Shown here: positions 10,981 through 23,580 of the stretch, in pieces
Layout: each line of letters begins with the position of its first letter
How positions within the stretch are numbered: position 1 is the stretch's first letter
Source of the DNA: Glandiceps talaboti
Taxonomy: Eukaryota; Hemichordata; Enteropneusta; Spengelidae
Direction: 5' to 3'
Assembly (NCBI RefSeq): GCF_964340395.1
Contig: NC_135554.1
Span: 20,850,592-20,890,591, forward strand
Length of the DNA: 40,000 nt
Made by a program: the position numbers and the translations under genes
The notes under the pieces: generated by a model
What the model was told of the DNA's origin: nothing
Seen by the model: only the letters and a program-made list of their open reading frames with translations
The model's database searches: none

Positions 10981-11460
10981 ATCTAGTTCCTGGTAGTGTG
11001 AAGATACATGTAGTGTAAATTAATTTAGAACATGGTTGTCAGGAACTACACTAATATCTCCCATACAACATACAAATGTATGAGCACCTCATCTACGGTT
11101 TCCTATAACTTAAGTTCTATCCCCAAGTCCATAGTAAACCTCCTGGTGTTTTATATGGAAGGAGATGGGTGAGCTGAAGGCATTTTGTAAATGCAGGTCT
11201 TATCAAATTTCACTTTTAGGTTCTATGCTTGGTACTCAGATTTAACCAAGAAGTGAACTGTTTCAGCTAGTTTTCAGTTGATTTCCACTGTTCTAACAGA
11301 CTGCCACATACTAGTATTATTAGGTAGTCAAGATATGATAGGTAACCTGGAATAGTGCTAATTTTGAAATGATATCAACTACTGACTGCCCTTGGCATTT
11401 AAATATCTGGGACATACAACACTGGGGATTTGTATGTCCAAGATATCTAATGCCACGGAC

Positions 11461-11592
11461 ATCCAACTACATGTATAATAATACCTTTCTCCTGTTCTTC
11501 TAAAAGTTTGATCCCCTCCTTCCCTTCTAACTATTGCCTCACTCCATGTGTGCCTCACATGCAGCACAAGTTCATTGTTACATATATTAATG
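11461..11592. repeat. large inverted repeat, left arm
   Basis: Reverse complement of 11704-11835 with scattered differences. Shared words (minus sense) are GAGGCACACA, GGAGTGAG, CAATAGTTAGAAG, CTTTTAGAAGAACAGGAGAA and GTAGTTGGAT. The loop is about 110 bp. A minus-strand open frame over this arm is not conserved in the other arm, so a coding origin is not supported. Confidence 0.85.
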
Positions 11593-11703
11593 ATTTCAAT
11601 CCTAATTACCTACTACATGATAACTGATCCTGTTCTAATAGGTGCAATTACACTTTTGATATTGTTCTCTAACTCTGCATGAACTATCTTATTTATTCTA
11701 CTA

Positions 11704-11835
11704 TTTAATACATATAACACTGAACTTAAGCTGCGTGTGAGGCACACACGGAGTGAGACAATAGTTAGAAGTGGGGGGGGGGGGGGATAGAACTTTTAGA
11801 AGAACAGGAGAAAGGTATTATATGTAGTTGGATGG
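11704..11835. repeat. large inverted repeat, right arm
   Basis: Partner of 11461-11592. It carries a 14-bp poly-G tract (11773-11786) where the other arm has the mixed sequence GGAAGGAGGGG in the same sense, so the homopolymer grew or shrank after the duplication. Its outer end passes directly into the 43-bp minisatellite. Confidence 0.85.
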
Positions 11836-12055
11836 GAAGAATCCAATGCAGGAACAGGATGGATGCAATAGCTGGATGGAAGAGGTTATTGAACGAACAG
11901 GAGGGAGGCAATATTTGGATGGGGGCATCCCATGCACAAACAGGAGGGAGGCAATAAGGTAGTTAGGTGGAAGGTGGCCAATATAAGAACCTGATGGAGG
12001 GCAGGCAATGCAAGAGCTGAAGGAAGTAATAGTTAGATGGAAGGCAGCCAATGGC
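11828..12055 (+). repeat. 43-bp minisatellite
   Basis: Three 43-bp units (11828-11870, 11871-11913, 11914-11956) each run from TGGATGG to GGRWGCAATA or GGGAGGCAATA. Two longer, more diverged units follow. The word TTAGAAGAACAGGAG in the preceding inverted-repeat arm resembles the GAACAGGAGGGAGG segment of the unit, so the array may have grown from the arm's edge. Confidence 0.85.
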
Positions 12056-12755
12056 TAGATGTCATGAACATCAGCCTGGGTAAGTTGTTGTATATCTCAC
12101 GCCAAGACGACTGAAACAGTGATAAAGCCCTGCTCTGAAGTGCTACACACTTGTACACACCCTTATAACATGGTGTACACGTAATGATCAAGTAGTGAAT
12201 ATATGTATACAACTGTACACAAAAGTAGTATATCATGTATGTTTTCTCAAGGAGCTTTTTTTGTTGTGGTATGATTGTGCTATCAAATACATGTCTAATC
12301 AATAAGGACAAATCCTTCAATAGCAACATATTATCTTCTCAAGTACTCAATGACACCTGTTATGTATCCCATATGAAACATCAGGTGTGTTCCAACATTC
12401 CCTGGTACAAGGGTGGACATTTCAACAAACACACAAATGTTTTCATACATTGACACTACAATGTGCAATTATAAGCTTATACTAAATTGTGATTATTATT
12501 GGAATGAATTAACCTGATAGAATAAACCTATATGTAATTAGCTACAGATTGTTATTTTTTCATGAAATTACTTTGACCCTCATCACTGTGCAGGTAGATG
12601 TATGTCACTTTCACACTCATCATTACAAATGGATACCTATGTGACTCATGACATGGCTCATGTGTTACAGCTGTAAGGTTACCACAATGACGGTAAAAAC
12701 TTTGACACCATCATCTTGATTCCCCTGACTAACTTTGCATCCCATGACAAACAAC
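12056..12755. other. unique non-coding sequence
   Basis: A minus-strand frame with a good acceptor (ACTGTTTCAG just above 12107) reading SSWREIYNNLPRLMF runs into the minisatellite. No donor or family supports it as an exon. Confidence 0.4.
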
Positions 12756-12774
12756 ACTCTCTCTCTCGCTCTCG

Positions 12775-12826
<52 letters not shown>
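12756..12826 (+). repeat. (CT)n microsatellite
   Basis: CT tract with three CG interruptions near the left edge. The frames spanning it are pure L/S or R/E translations and are not genes. Confidence 0.97.
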
Positions 12827-12827
<1 letters not shown>

Positions 12828-13097
12828 CTGTGCTACCCACTCTACCCCCTTTCTGTTGCTCTTTCACATTTTCTCTGTGATGACATTTTGTCAACAGAAG
12901 CCAATATCACAAATAATTTAAAACCCAGAGATTTGTACTCATTTGTACATCGTTTACAACTCAGTTATATCAATACCAGCAACACCCCTCTCCCTCTCCC
13001 TCTCCACACAATACACTAACATCACATTTATTTTACTAAGCTTTAAAATGGGAACAAAAAACTTGCAATATGCTACAAACATTGACCTTCTGTAGTC

Positions 13098-14050
13098 TAA
13101 CAATCTTGAAGCCAGACGACATATTTCAGGATTACTGTCCACAACTGGTAGATTATTGGTACACTGTACCATATGGCCAGACATATTGATGTCATCTACA
13201 GTGTGGTCAGTATATTTCTTCAACAAGGCATCCTTGGATTTCTCATCTAATCACTAATAATACACTAAGTATTTTTGGATTTATACCCACAAATGGTAGA
13301 CTACTACCATATGGACAGCCGAGTCTAATGATGTGTCATATATCATCTTGGATAGACAGTAATGACAATTTTATTTTCTGGGTATACATCTTCAACAAGA
13401 TAACCTTAGTGTTCACATTTAATCTCTGATAGAATTACAAATCTTACATTTTTACTGTTTTTTGTACAACCCATTCTAATCAAATCAAAACAATGAATAA
13501 CGGATTGCCGGCCATATATATACGTTTTTGAAATAGAGGTCAAAATGTCAAAATTAAGCTATTTTTAATAGAACCAAATATGACCATTAGTTACTATGGT
13601 AACGCTATACAGAATATACAAGATTGTCGATTTCCTTGAGACAAGACGGTGAAGATGGTGTGTTTTATCATTTCAAAAGGACCTAGAACAATTTTTACAT
13701 GGCAAAAGTTTTAGGAATGTTGATGTTAGGGAAAGGCATTTTCTACCATGCATACGACTTTAATACAGCCACATGGCCAGACATACTGACATACATGTAC
13801 AACACATCATCTATAGTGGTGGGGGCGGGGGGGGGGGGGGGGGGGGGGCAGTTACATATTTATTATGGTGGTGGGGTAACAGTCAAAAAGACAATTTCAT
13901 TTAACTTCTAAGTTTATTTCTCCAACACGATAACCTTGGAGTTCTCTATAGACTATACACTAAGTAATTCACAATAAATACCAGCCACTGGTTCATGACT
14001 AACATATGGACAGACATAGTGATGTCGATTTCCATGAGAAGTAAACAGAC
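13098..14050 (+). repeat. decayed long-unit repeat cluster
   Basis: Ordered motifs recur with heavy divergence. ACATATGGACAGACATA-like words lie near 13169, 13308, 13771 and 14003. TTCAACAAGRYA.CCTT words lie near 13216, 13390 and 13921. ACACTAAGTA lies near 13261 and 13957. Spacings vary (about 140-530 bp), so the original unit and order have been disrupted. A poly-G tract is embedded. Confidence 0.6.
13821..13848 (+). repeat. poly-G tract, G-quadruplex potential
   Basis: Five G, one C, then about 22 G. Runs of this length can form intramolecular quadruplexes and are prone to sequencing error, so the exact length is uncertain. Confidence 0.85.
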
Positions 14051-14204
14051 AAGTGTGATGTAACAATTCCGAGTGCATCTGTACTTTTATCTTCAAATAT
14101 AGCACATTTACCAGTACATTCTTTTGGTTCTAGTCTGATACTTATTTGCATTCTAATGAACACAGGGATATACACGTATTGTCTAGAAACAATACGTGTG
14201 GCCT

Positions 14205-14552
14205 CTTTTTCAAAGATCTCTTTTTCCACGTATAGTCAAAAGGACAAATTCTACCAAAATTGTAGCTAAATTTCCTGCTGGGGAAAGGGTGAATTGCATG
14301 ACAGGCGGTTGTTATTGGTTACTTCAGTCAGTTTACAACAAACTCAACCTCCAGTCTACGCAAAGTGAGAATGCAACAACATCATCATGTTAAATATATC
14401 AATGTTCCAATAGCATTAAACTACTGCTGTTAGTGGTAACAGAATGTTGTGCTAGAGAAAGTCATTTGACTATATGGTGGAGAGAGAGATAATAGAAAAT
14501 AAGTCCAAAACATAGAGTTTCTAGACTAATTGATATCATACATATCCGGCAA
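14205..14552 (+). repeat. dispersed element R1, plus copy
   Basis: Ordered landmarks: CTCTTTTTC, GTCAAAAGGACAAA, CTGCTGGGGAA, CAGTTTAC, AACTCAACCTCCAG, CAATAGCATTAAACT, GCTAGAGAAAGTCATTTGAC, TATATGGTGGAGAG and CTAGACTAATTGAT. All recur in inverted order at 15297-15730. Partial copies flank the CT tracts near 20.7 and 35.7 kb. No reading frame is kept between copies, so it is probably non-coding. The family is not one I recognise. Confidence 0.8.
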
Positions 14553-14594
14553 AGGTTTAGAGGAAACAATGTGATAGTCTGGATGCCAATGTCA

Positions 14595-14706
14595 TGTAAA
14601 TCGTAACAATACCAGTGGTGTAAATCATAACGATACCAGTGGTGGAAATCATAACAATACCAGTGGTGTAAATTGTAACGATACCAGTGGTGGAAATTGT
14701 AACGAT
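14595..14706 (+). repeat. 24-bp minisatellite
   Basis: About five units of CCAGTGGTGTAAATCATAAC followed by GATA, differing at a few sites (T/G, C/T, A/G). Because 24 is a multiple of three, the minus strand stays open and encodes a repeated HHWYRY(N/D)L motif. That frame (14462-14788) has no other support. The array lies between the two inverted R1 copies. Confidence 0.88.
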
Positions 14707-15296
14707 ACAGTATAGGGACTAGCACTGTGATGACATCATGTTTACATAACCACTTTGTCTTTTCAAATATAAATGTACAAAGAAACAAATGTACTCCCGG
14801 CAGAATAAGTCTGACTGGATGTTCTCATTCAGTTTTCACCTCATATACATATGTAGTGCGCCAACAATGAATTGGTTGACCAAATGGTGGCGAGTGACCA
14901 GAAGCTTCTCAAACTTAAGTTTGGTGCCTGGATGGTTGAATAAATAAACATATGCTAGCAGGGGTTGGTGACACATTCCCACAAGTGTCTATTTTTTTTG
15001 AAAATTCAATATACATGTACATCGGACACCAATACTGAACTTTTGACTTTTTAAAAAGCAAATGTTTGATGGTAAGAATGTGGACTTTGTGATAAATATT
15101 CAGCTGCTTGCTAACAATGATAAGTCAACAAATCTTATTGTCCTTTGCGAAATGTAGTAAGTACATATTTATTCAAATTATTGCTAACATTTGCTGACCT
15201 GATGATACTCTGTACTAACAGGGTAGAGCTAGTCTGAATTTTTGGAAACCTGTTTGAGTTGATTTTTGTTGAGATTATACAGTTTTTATTAGTGTT

Positions 15297-15730
15297 TTAT
15301 GGGCATGTATACGAATCAAGTTAGTCTAGTTCTGTACACATGGCAATCATCTCCACCATATAGTCAAATGAATTTCTCTAGCATAGAATGCCGTTTTTAC
15401 TACCACCAGCTAGTTTATGCTGTTGGCTCAATGACATAAATGTGATGACATTATTGTTTCCTTGCATCACTTACATTTAAACTGGAGGTCGAGTTTGTAG
15501 TATAGTAAACTGAACGAGTTCGAGGTAACCACATTCAAAATGGAGGTAGCATATGTAGTAAACGGAACGAATTCAAAGTAACTAATTACACCCTCATGTC
15601 AGTATGTGATGGATTACTAGTACTACTGGCATGCACTGTTCATCCATTCCCCAGCGGGAAATAACTAGATGTCCTATAGAATGTTCGTTTGACTCCCGCG
15701 TTTGACTCTATGCAAGAAAGAGATTGTAGA
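15297..15730 (-). repeat. dispersed element R1, minus copy
   Basis: Inverted counterpart of 14205-14552, with about 745 bp between them. It contains an extra internal duplication of about 55 bp (15482-15538 and 15541-15590, around GGAGGT...GTAGTAAAC.GAACGA). This explains why it is longer than the other arm. The arms are diverged, so the pair is old. Confidence 0.78.
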
Positions 15731-16633
15731 GAATGACTTCACATATAAATCTAAACTAGTGTCAAGTAGACAAGTCTATCCAAGTTGCCCACTTTTTCAC
15801 AGGCATCTATAACATATAATCAAATCTATTGTAAATGAACAACTGTCTACAAAATCCCATAGATGTACTGTAAACTTATCCACAACCTTACAATCTCTTT
15901 TAATACTGTAACAATGTGGCTGCGTAAAGGTTTTTGTACAGTAGTAATATTTTCAATCCATGCACAAGGCCAGACCAAATCTTGTCAGTATCTCTGCAGT
16001 CATGATCAGTGTTTATACCCAGGACCTCTTATACCTTGTTGCAAAAAGTATCTAAAAAAAAAAAATTCTACAATTTGTACAATCTTTCTCTTTCAAAACA
16101 TCATAATTTTTATCTTTATTCATTTTGTATAGAAAGTGCTACGTTTACTCAACACACTGTACAGTACAAGAGACAGGAGTAAGCCTAGATGTACCATATG
16201 ATTATGAATACAGTATGGCAATATGTGATACAAGCAAGATAAAGACATTCCATTCAATCTTCCTCAAATTACTGGCAGATTTCATGGTACATTAGCTTCA
16301 ACAAACTTGTCCCTCTTGTGTGACTGACGTCTTATTTACAATTCTAAATGTTAAACATACATGTTGTTCGTCAAGCTGATACAGTGTCCTCTCACACACA
16401 TAATGTACCGCTTGCTATTAATGTGAAGGGTACATATAATACATAGCAAAAGAGAGTTCATGCACAGTCATGTCATCTTTTCATTTTCTAATGTCCTGGG
16501 GATTACTGAGGGTCAAAATAACTGACGTGAAGGTAAAATATTGCAGGTAGCTTATTGTTGGAGATTCTATTGTTACGAACTTTATACTGAAGAGATACAC
16601 TTACTATTTGAGAAGAACATCATATTTTTATAA
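15731..16633. other. unique non-coding sequence
   Basis: No gene or repeat accepted. A plus-strand frame of 89 codons at 15863-16132 is AT-rich and ends in poly-A-derived lysines and phenylalanines. Confidence 0.4.
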
Positions 16634-16966
16634 CTTAACAGTGACTGTAATCAATATGTTACCATGACAAGTTTACTTTACAGTGATTGTAACTTGTGTA
16701 AGTAACTACAGTTCATATTACAGGGACTGTAATCAATATGTTGCCATGACTAGTTTACATTACGGTGACTGTAAGTAACTGTAATTCATATGTTGCCATC
16801 ACAATTTTATATTACAGTGACTAAGTAACTGTAATTCATGTTTCCACTGCAGTTCATATTACAGTGACTGGAATCAATATGTTGCCATGACAAGTTTATA
16901 TTACAGTGGCTGTAAAAGTAACTATAATTCATACCTTTCGACTATAGTTTATATCAGTTGCTATAA
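16634..16966 (+). repeat. minisatellite, about 40-50-bp unit
   Basis: TTACAGTGACTGTAA-type words recur about seven times (near 16637, 16679, 16720, 16761, 16815, 16859 and 16901). They alternate with TCAATATGTTGCCATGACAA and with GTAACTGTAATTCATA. Unit boundaries have drifted, and many units carry the short palindrome TTACAGT..ACTGTAA. Confidence 0.85.
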
Positions 16967-17556
16967 ATTATTACCTGTACTGCCACTAGGACTTTATATT
17001 ATATAATTATTGTTAGCAATTCTAGATATGTATGTTATGCCCACCCTATCTTGAGTATTTAATTACATCATATTACATAGTTAATACAGATAGATTATGT
17101 ATTCTAGATATAAAGGCATTAAACGTGTCAATATGTCAGCTGGTGTTAATGATTAGAGATGGCAGATTTCACTTACAATGTAAACATATAACCCTTGATA
17201 TGCTTATACATGTATATGTAATATCTTTAGTATCTTTTCTTCATTTTATGTTCATTTTTGCAAAATTATATCTTAATATTTTTTTTTTGATTGAAAAAAA
17301 AAATATTTATGTTTTTTACCTTGAGCATTTTTTTTTTGCAACATTAGTCATCATAGCATTCAATTTCTTCAAGTTTATCTAAACATTAATATTTAAATTA
17401 GCAATCTAATCTCAAATTGCTATAGATAACTGGTGTACATGCAATATGACGATATTGTTTAGTTTTGCCTCACAAAATTACTATTTTGTTTAGGCCTTTC
17501 CACTGCATATGTATGACTTGCAAATATAATTTTTCATGTAGTTCACATAATCTAAC

Positions 17557-17652
<96 letters not shown>

Positions 17653-17702
17653 ATGTATGTATGTATGTATGTATGTGTACATATGTACGTACATACATAC
17701 GT
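17557..17702 (+). repeat. (TG)n(TATG)n compound microsatellite
   Basis: About 80 bp of TG pass into about ten TATG units and then the palindromic GTACATATGTACGTACATAC. Overlapping frames on both strands are C/V or H/T translations only. Confidence 0.97.
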
Positions 17703-17811
17703 CACCACGTGTATTAAGTATATGTATTTATGTACATACGTACATATTATACACGTACATATGTGTATTTACTTGCATGTACGAAACTGTGTGACACTGT
17801 ATACATGTGCA

Positions 17812-17890
17812 AATATATAAAATTAATATATTATAAATATATAAAATATAATATATAATATTATAATATATAATATAATATGATGAATAT
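17812..17890 (+). repeat. AT-only low-complexity block
   Basis: Nearly pure A/T built from ATATAAAATATAATAT words, with self-complementary potential. Confidence 0.85.
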
Positions 17891-19300
17891 AACATTAAAT
17901 TTCAACTTTAAATATTCAGAAAGTACGAAATGTTACCATCTAATGTGACATTCAGAACAGGCTCCGTTTGACTTTAGCAACATGAATGACTTGGCGAAAA
18001 CAGATGACATGTTCTCAAGAAGAATTGGGGCAAAGAAACCTTCTAATTGACTACTTCCTCTACACAGTGTCTACGTATATGTGATATTAACAGCTACAGG
18101 CAATGTATCAAGTAGATTTAAAGTTACTTTTTAGATGCAAATGTAGTCTTTTAGCAGAATCTTACCTGAAGCAGTATCATAACACATTAAAGTTGATATC
18201 CTTGACAACTACATAATTCAGTTAATTCAAGGTCGTACGGATACATTGTTGCAGCACAGAGCACTTTCAAAGAGAGGTTTGTTGGTCCCTATGTACAACT
18301 TGTATGTACATTTATCATTTTTGATATTATTCAATAACATGGTTTAATATCAGGAGCGAGTGAGGGGGTGCTCATTGGCCTTCAAAATACCTTGTTGGGT
18401 TTGGGGGAAAGGCACTGGCTTTCAAAATGCAATCTCCTGGCAATCAAAATGCAGTCTTCAAATTTGTCTTGATGTATATCTATCAACCTTTGGTATCCAT
18501 CATAATACCAGGAGCAGGTGAGTGGGGGAAAGGGGAGGAGGTGTTGGAGTTAAGGGTGGGGGGTAGAAACACTATAGTCAGAAATATGCAATGTCCATAG
18601 GTACATTGTAGATGTACATTTGCTGTGTCTGAATCTATCTAGTCTAGTTCCTACATGGTATGGTATCATTACAATTTACACATACACTCAATGTGGTTTA
18701 GTTAGAGACCACATTGGCATCCAGAAAAGATCTATCATTCTCTCAATACATCATAATGTGTGTAGGAGGTTGGAGATCATGGCACTACAGTTTTCAATAT
18801 GACTGTCTATTCCTATATCTACCAGCCTTTCATATGTCACACTGAGAGTTGCGGTAAAGCATTTTACTAAAATGTAATGTCCATTAAGTTGTGAATCATC
18901 CCTGGTGTCTGGAATACTATAAAATTTACAGACCAAATTTCAACTTTGATCAGTTTTCCATCTTTCTCCCTTTTAGATTATATAACAAGCTCAAGATAAT
19001 CCTTTCTGTATTTACCAAACCTTTTGGATTTCTCAGTGATAAAACTTCTGGGTCACATTTCCCAAAATTGCACTACCTCTCCATTGTCTATCACACTAAT
19101 ATATTTTCATAATGATAAACGACAGATTATCATATATAACAATATTTGAAGAATAACAACATTATTAGAGCTTTTGGAAACTATTTCAAAATAGTGTGTG
19201 ACCTTACTTTTTAATTCATTCAATTGAAATCGAAAGTAGAACAATGTTTTCGCTCCAGTTCGGGAGCCGGTAACAGCCGGAGAAATATGGTAAAATTGGC
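17891..19300. other. mostly unique sequence
   Basis: The only repeat seen is a weak pair, ATCAGGAGCGAGTGAGGGGG near 18350 and ACCAGGAGCAGGTGAGTGGG near 18506, about 155 bp apart. No gene was accepted. Confidence 0.4.
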
Positions 19301-19319
19301 CTAGTTTCCCATACAAAGT

Positions 19320-19395
19320 ATATTAATTAAATTTGATGGGGAACCCCGGTAAAGTAACTTGGGATTGGGAACTCATCAAGTAAATTCTACCTGAT
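19320..19395 (+). repeat. single copy of the GGGGAACC-core repeat
   Basis: AAATTTGATGGGGAACCCCG, then GGTAAAG, then GTAAATTCTACC, matches the unit described at 9455-9780. Confidence 0.55.
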
Positions 19396-20160
19396 AACTA
19401 CTTTTCACTAAAACATAAATTATTCTATAAAAGACCAAGTAGTTCAAAGAATGATGCTCGATCTTTTCTATGTCATACATACACACTAGATAATATTCCA
19501 CAGTAGATGACACATGATTTATGGTGTATAACTGTAACCTTATACAGAATATGGGACGAGTCATCTAGGCACCATGTATCTGATAGCTTTAACCTCATTC
19601 TACAGCTTTTAACGCAGATAAATTATCATCTATCAATGACTCATTTGTCATTAATATCAAGGTGCTGATCAATTACCACATTCTATCATTTCATCCAAAT
19701 TTGATATTTTTGTCTAAACTTTGACTCATTTTTCACAAAAGAATGAGCAAGCCATTATCATTTATTGCAATAGTTAAAAAGGGTTGACTCGTATCACATA
19801 CTATGTTGTGAAATATATTCTAGTGCACTGTGCCCTATTTCATGACTTACATGTACATTTTGTAAGAGAGGGGATTACATTTTAATGATAAGTATGTACG
19901 TGTCCCGATTATATTACATACAGGAGTTAGTATGCCCTATATATTGTATTCTCTATTTCACCACATACAGGAAAATTACAAGTTTTAACATGATAAAGAG
20001 TGTATAGTTATCATTGTATTACAACACAGTGGTTCATATGTCTCAATATATCATTCTATTCTCTATTCAAAATACATGCTGGAAAATAACAATACTTCAT
20101 AAATGTATGTAATTGTAAGTGCTGCCATGGTAGTATTTTTGCAAATAAGTATAATTCGCA
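19396..20160. other. unique AT-rich sequence
   Basis: Nothing recognised. Confidence 0.4.
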
Positions 20161-20559
20161 TAAGTAAATGCTCAGATTCGGCTTACATTTGCTGCAATCA
20201 TCAGAAAACTGACAACTAATACAGAAGTGTTACACAAACATTACACTACAGGTATGTGCTAACCAAGAAGTACACATTTGAACACAATATACAGGATTTG
20301 CTTTCTGGTCATACAGGTATGTCATAGTTCTCAGTTCTGCGGTATTCAAAATTCAAGTCCAAACTGTTCAACATCTGTTGTACATGTACATACAGCAATA
20401 CTCTTCAACACATTGGTGAGCTACATAATTCATATATTTGACTTTGTCTTACACAAAACATTTCTTAGCTGAAACACTGTATACTGTAGATAATCAACTC
20501 AGCTTCCCATACAGTTTTTGAAGTATCAGGAAAGTGCCGACAATTTGATATGCACACAT

Positions 20560-20607
20560 TGCAGTCTAGACTAGTAACTGAATGTAGTTGTTTCCTATGA
20601 TCGATTG
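20560..20607 (-). repeat. R1 end, inverted, left of CT tract
   Basis: AGTAACTGAATGTAGTTGTT and CTATGATC are the reverse complement of the R1 end at 20971-21032, with substitutions. The sequence enters the microsatellite where R1 has its GAGAGAG motif. Confidence 0.7.
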
Positions 20608-21036
<429 letters not shown>

Positions 21037-21920
21037 GTTTCTGTTGTAGATATTGACAACATTACACTTTTAAAAAGGTCATCAATACACAACTATACAT
21101 TTGCTGAAGTCATCAAGAAAATGACAACAAGTAACATAGTAGTCATTAATTTAATATATGTCTTTGCCCCAGATATTTATGGCACCGCACTTATAAACAG
21201 ACTCAAGTTGAGGTAATAATTCTACAAGCAGTTGCTAAAGTCATGAGAAAAATGGCAACAATTGATACACCAGCAATGTGATCATTAATTTCATCTATAA
21301 CACTCTCATCTCTTAAATCATACTGGTATCACACTACCATACTGGTAATTCTACTCCTTGCGCAAATGTAGGTACAAACTTCATGCGAATTTGATCTTAT
21401 GCCAGAATGTCTACGAGCATTATTGAGTGACTCCACAATATCGCTCTATCGTCTGTATGCTAGTACAGGTATGATATTCATTACACATTTCACATTGTGT
21501 TAGGCTGTCCATGGGGTTGTGACTGACTTCAAACACATTTGATGTTTAGCAAGACTGTCAACGGCGTGATTCAGTGATGCTCTAATTTTCTTTTACTAAC
21601 TTAATTATGTAAATGTAGACACAAAATTCATATGCTGGGGTCATCAAAGTTGGGTGAGAAGGTCTATGAGCATTATTGAGTGATTCCACAATGTGTTTCT
21701 ATTTGTTTTCGTTGATTTTATACAAATAATTATTATTTTAATCGACCCGCAGATCAGCCTGCAGTTCAGCCTGTCGGCCCACAAAATAATGATACTATTA
21801 TCTTGGTTGCGCAAGCGTAGGTACAAATCTTATACACATTTGCACTGGAGTCATCACAGTTGCACAAGACTAGACTGTCTACAGGCATTAGTGAGTGACA
21901 CCATAATGTCTTTCTAGTCT

Positions 21921-22390
21921 CTTCTAGTCTACTACCTACAGGACATCATAGAATGACATAGCAGAGTTTCTCAATCATACCCCAAGAAGCATTGTGTTCA
22001 AATGCATCTACAAGTTACACTTATGGGCAGTATCATTTAAATGGCACCATTATTCATTATCTTGACTGTGTAAATGAGGCATGTACATTTGTTCTACATA
22101 TTAAAACACAATGATAGATGGAGTGATAACACATGATACATGAGCAAGAGATAACACACATTCCAATTTATGAACTGAGCCTTCACATATGTGCCAAACA
22201 ATAAACCTTCCCTCTCTCTATACACAGGCTGACAGAACCTGTTTTTTTAAATCACATGTTGAATGAATAGTCCTTCACCTACATATAGTAAACACTGTCC
22301 TGTCCTACAAATTGTGACATGTATTCGTCATTGAATGTAAACTACTCTATCACGTGTGAGTCCAAGTGTGGGGTTATTTGCATAAATGCT

Positions 22391-22394
<4 letters not shown>
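21921..22394. other. unique non-coding sequence
   Basis: No feature accepted. Confidence 0.4.
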
Positions 22395-22455
<61 letters not shown>

Positions 22456-22469
22456 TGCGCGCGCGCGCA
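22395..22469 (+). repeat. (TG)n(CG)n alternating purine-pyrimidine tract
   Basis: About 28 TG units pass into GCGCGTGCGCGCGCGCGC. Alternating TG/CG of this length is the classic Z-DNA-forming composition. CpG here contrasts with its scarcity elsewhere. Confidence 0.95.
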
Positions 22470-22552
22470 CTGATGCAAGTAATCACCGGTATACAAATGT
22501 ACATCATACATGTACATTATCTGTAGTTATCGTAGTAACTAATCTCGCACTA

Positions 22553-22680
22553 TAAATAAAATAAACCTCCTACAATGGTCAGGGTAACCATGACTAGATT
22601 ATTTGTGGTTTCAAACAATGTAACAACATTGTTTACAATATTGATGGATTCATATTTTATCATCATGTTTCCCATGATGC
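22553..22680 (+). repeat. dispersed repeat, copy 2
   Basis: Second copy of the element at 5785-5908. The central words AAACAATGT and ACATTGTTT form a perfect 9-bp stem with an AACA loop here, which is degraded in the other copy. Confidence 0.8.
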
Positions 22681-23269
22681 AAAATTCAATATATTCAAGA
22701 TGGCAGGTTTTCAAGTTCCCTAGTGCGTCATACTTGCACTGGCCCACTTTGTCATGGTCACTGTCACAGTGTCACATGCTGTATAGCTAGAGATAGGGAG
22801 CAGGAAAAGTCTCTAGGCTGCACAGGAAGAGATGATAACTGTGTTCCTATCGTTCTTCACGCTAGTGTCAATTTATAGAAAGAAAGCAGGGTACTAAAAT
22901 GCTAGAGTACTCAAGCCCAGAACCAATTTGTTCAAACATACAATATGGTGCATAGAAACCTTTACAAAATCACTCCATCATTGTGTATACATGTCTCTGG
23001 GGTTTAATTTCAACTGTTTTCACCCATCACAAAGATATAGAAAACAAATGTTATAAATTTTTTAATAGACCCATATCTTTCTGTAGTTTACTACAATCTG
23101 ATAATACCTTCCAATCAACAAGCGAGCTCTACATTCCATCGACCTCACTTCATCAGTTTAATTAAACCAGGCACCTCCATCCACACCCTTTATCTATCAA
23201 AACTCATATCAAGGTCTCAGAGATAAATTAATATTGTTGAGTTGTGAAAATTACTGATATTGGTATCAC
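22681..23269. other. unique non-coding sequence
   Basis: No feature accepted. Confidence 0.4.
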
Positions 23270-23580
23270 CTGTGTTTGATATCCGCAAATCAATTTCCAG
23301 GCACCCCCTGAGTCCAGCAGTGTGTCCGATAGGTAAACTTGTCACACCACTGGTGCATAGCAAGTGTTTGTGATGCTCTCAGATTTGATGTCCAACCTTG
23401 ACATCCTTACCCTGTGGTGTCCATTTTACCTGCTAAAGCCAAATTGACACCTCATTTCTTGTGATGCATCAGAATTTGATGTCCGCCATCTCTCTGTGGT
23501 GAGCAGTATACCCTTGCAGTCTATTTGATATCCCACTGACACAGGGATTTCTTGTGATGCATAAATTTTTGTTCCCTATT
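23270..23580 (+). repeat. about 90-bp tandem repeat, three diverged units
   Basis: TTTCTTGTGATGCATCAGAA followed by TTTGATGTCC recurs in varied form near 23366, 23455 and 23548. Spacings are 89-93 bp. A fourth, poorer unit lies to the left near 23272 (GTGTTTGATATCC). Confidence 0.78.

Noticed and set aside
14462-14788. 108-codon minus-strand frame with an 8-residue repeat
   Set aside because: The repeat follows from a 24-bp minisatellite. The frame is kept open by the unit length, and there is no other coding evidence.
17032-17382. 116-codon plus-strand open frame
   Set aside because: The sequence is very AT-rich with T and A runs that give F/I/K strings. One such frame is expected by chance in 40 kb at this composition. 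No domain, splice signal or start context.
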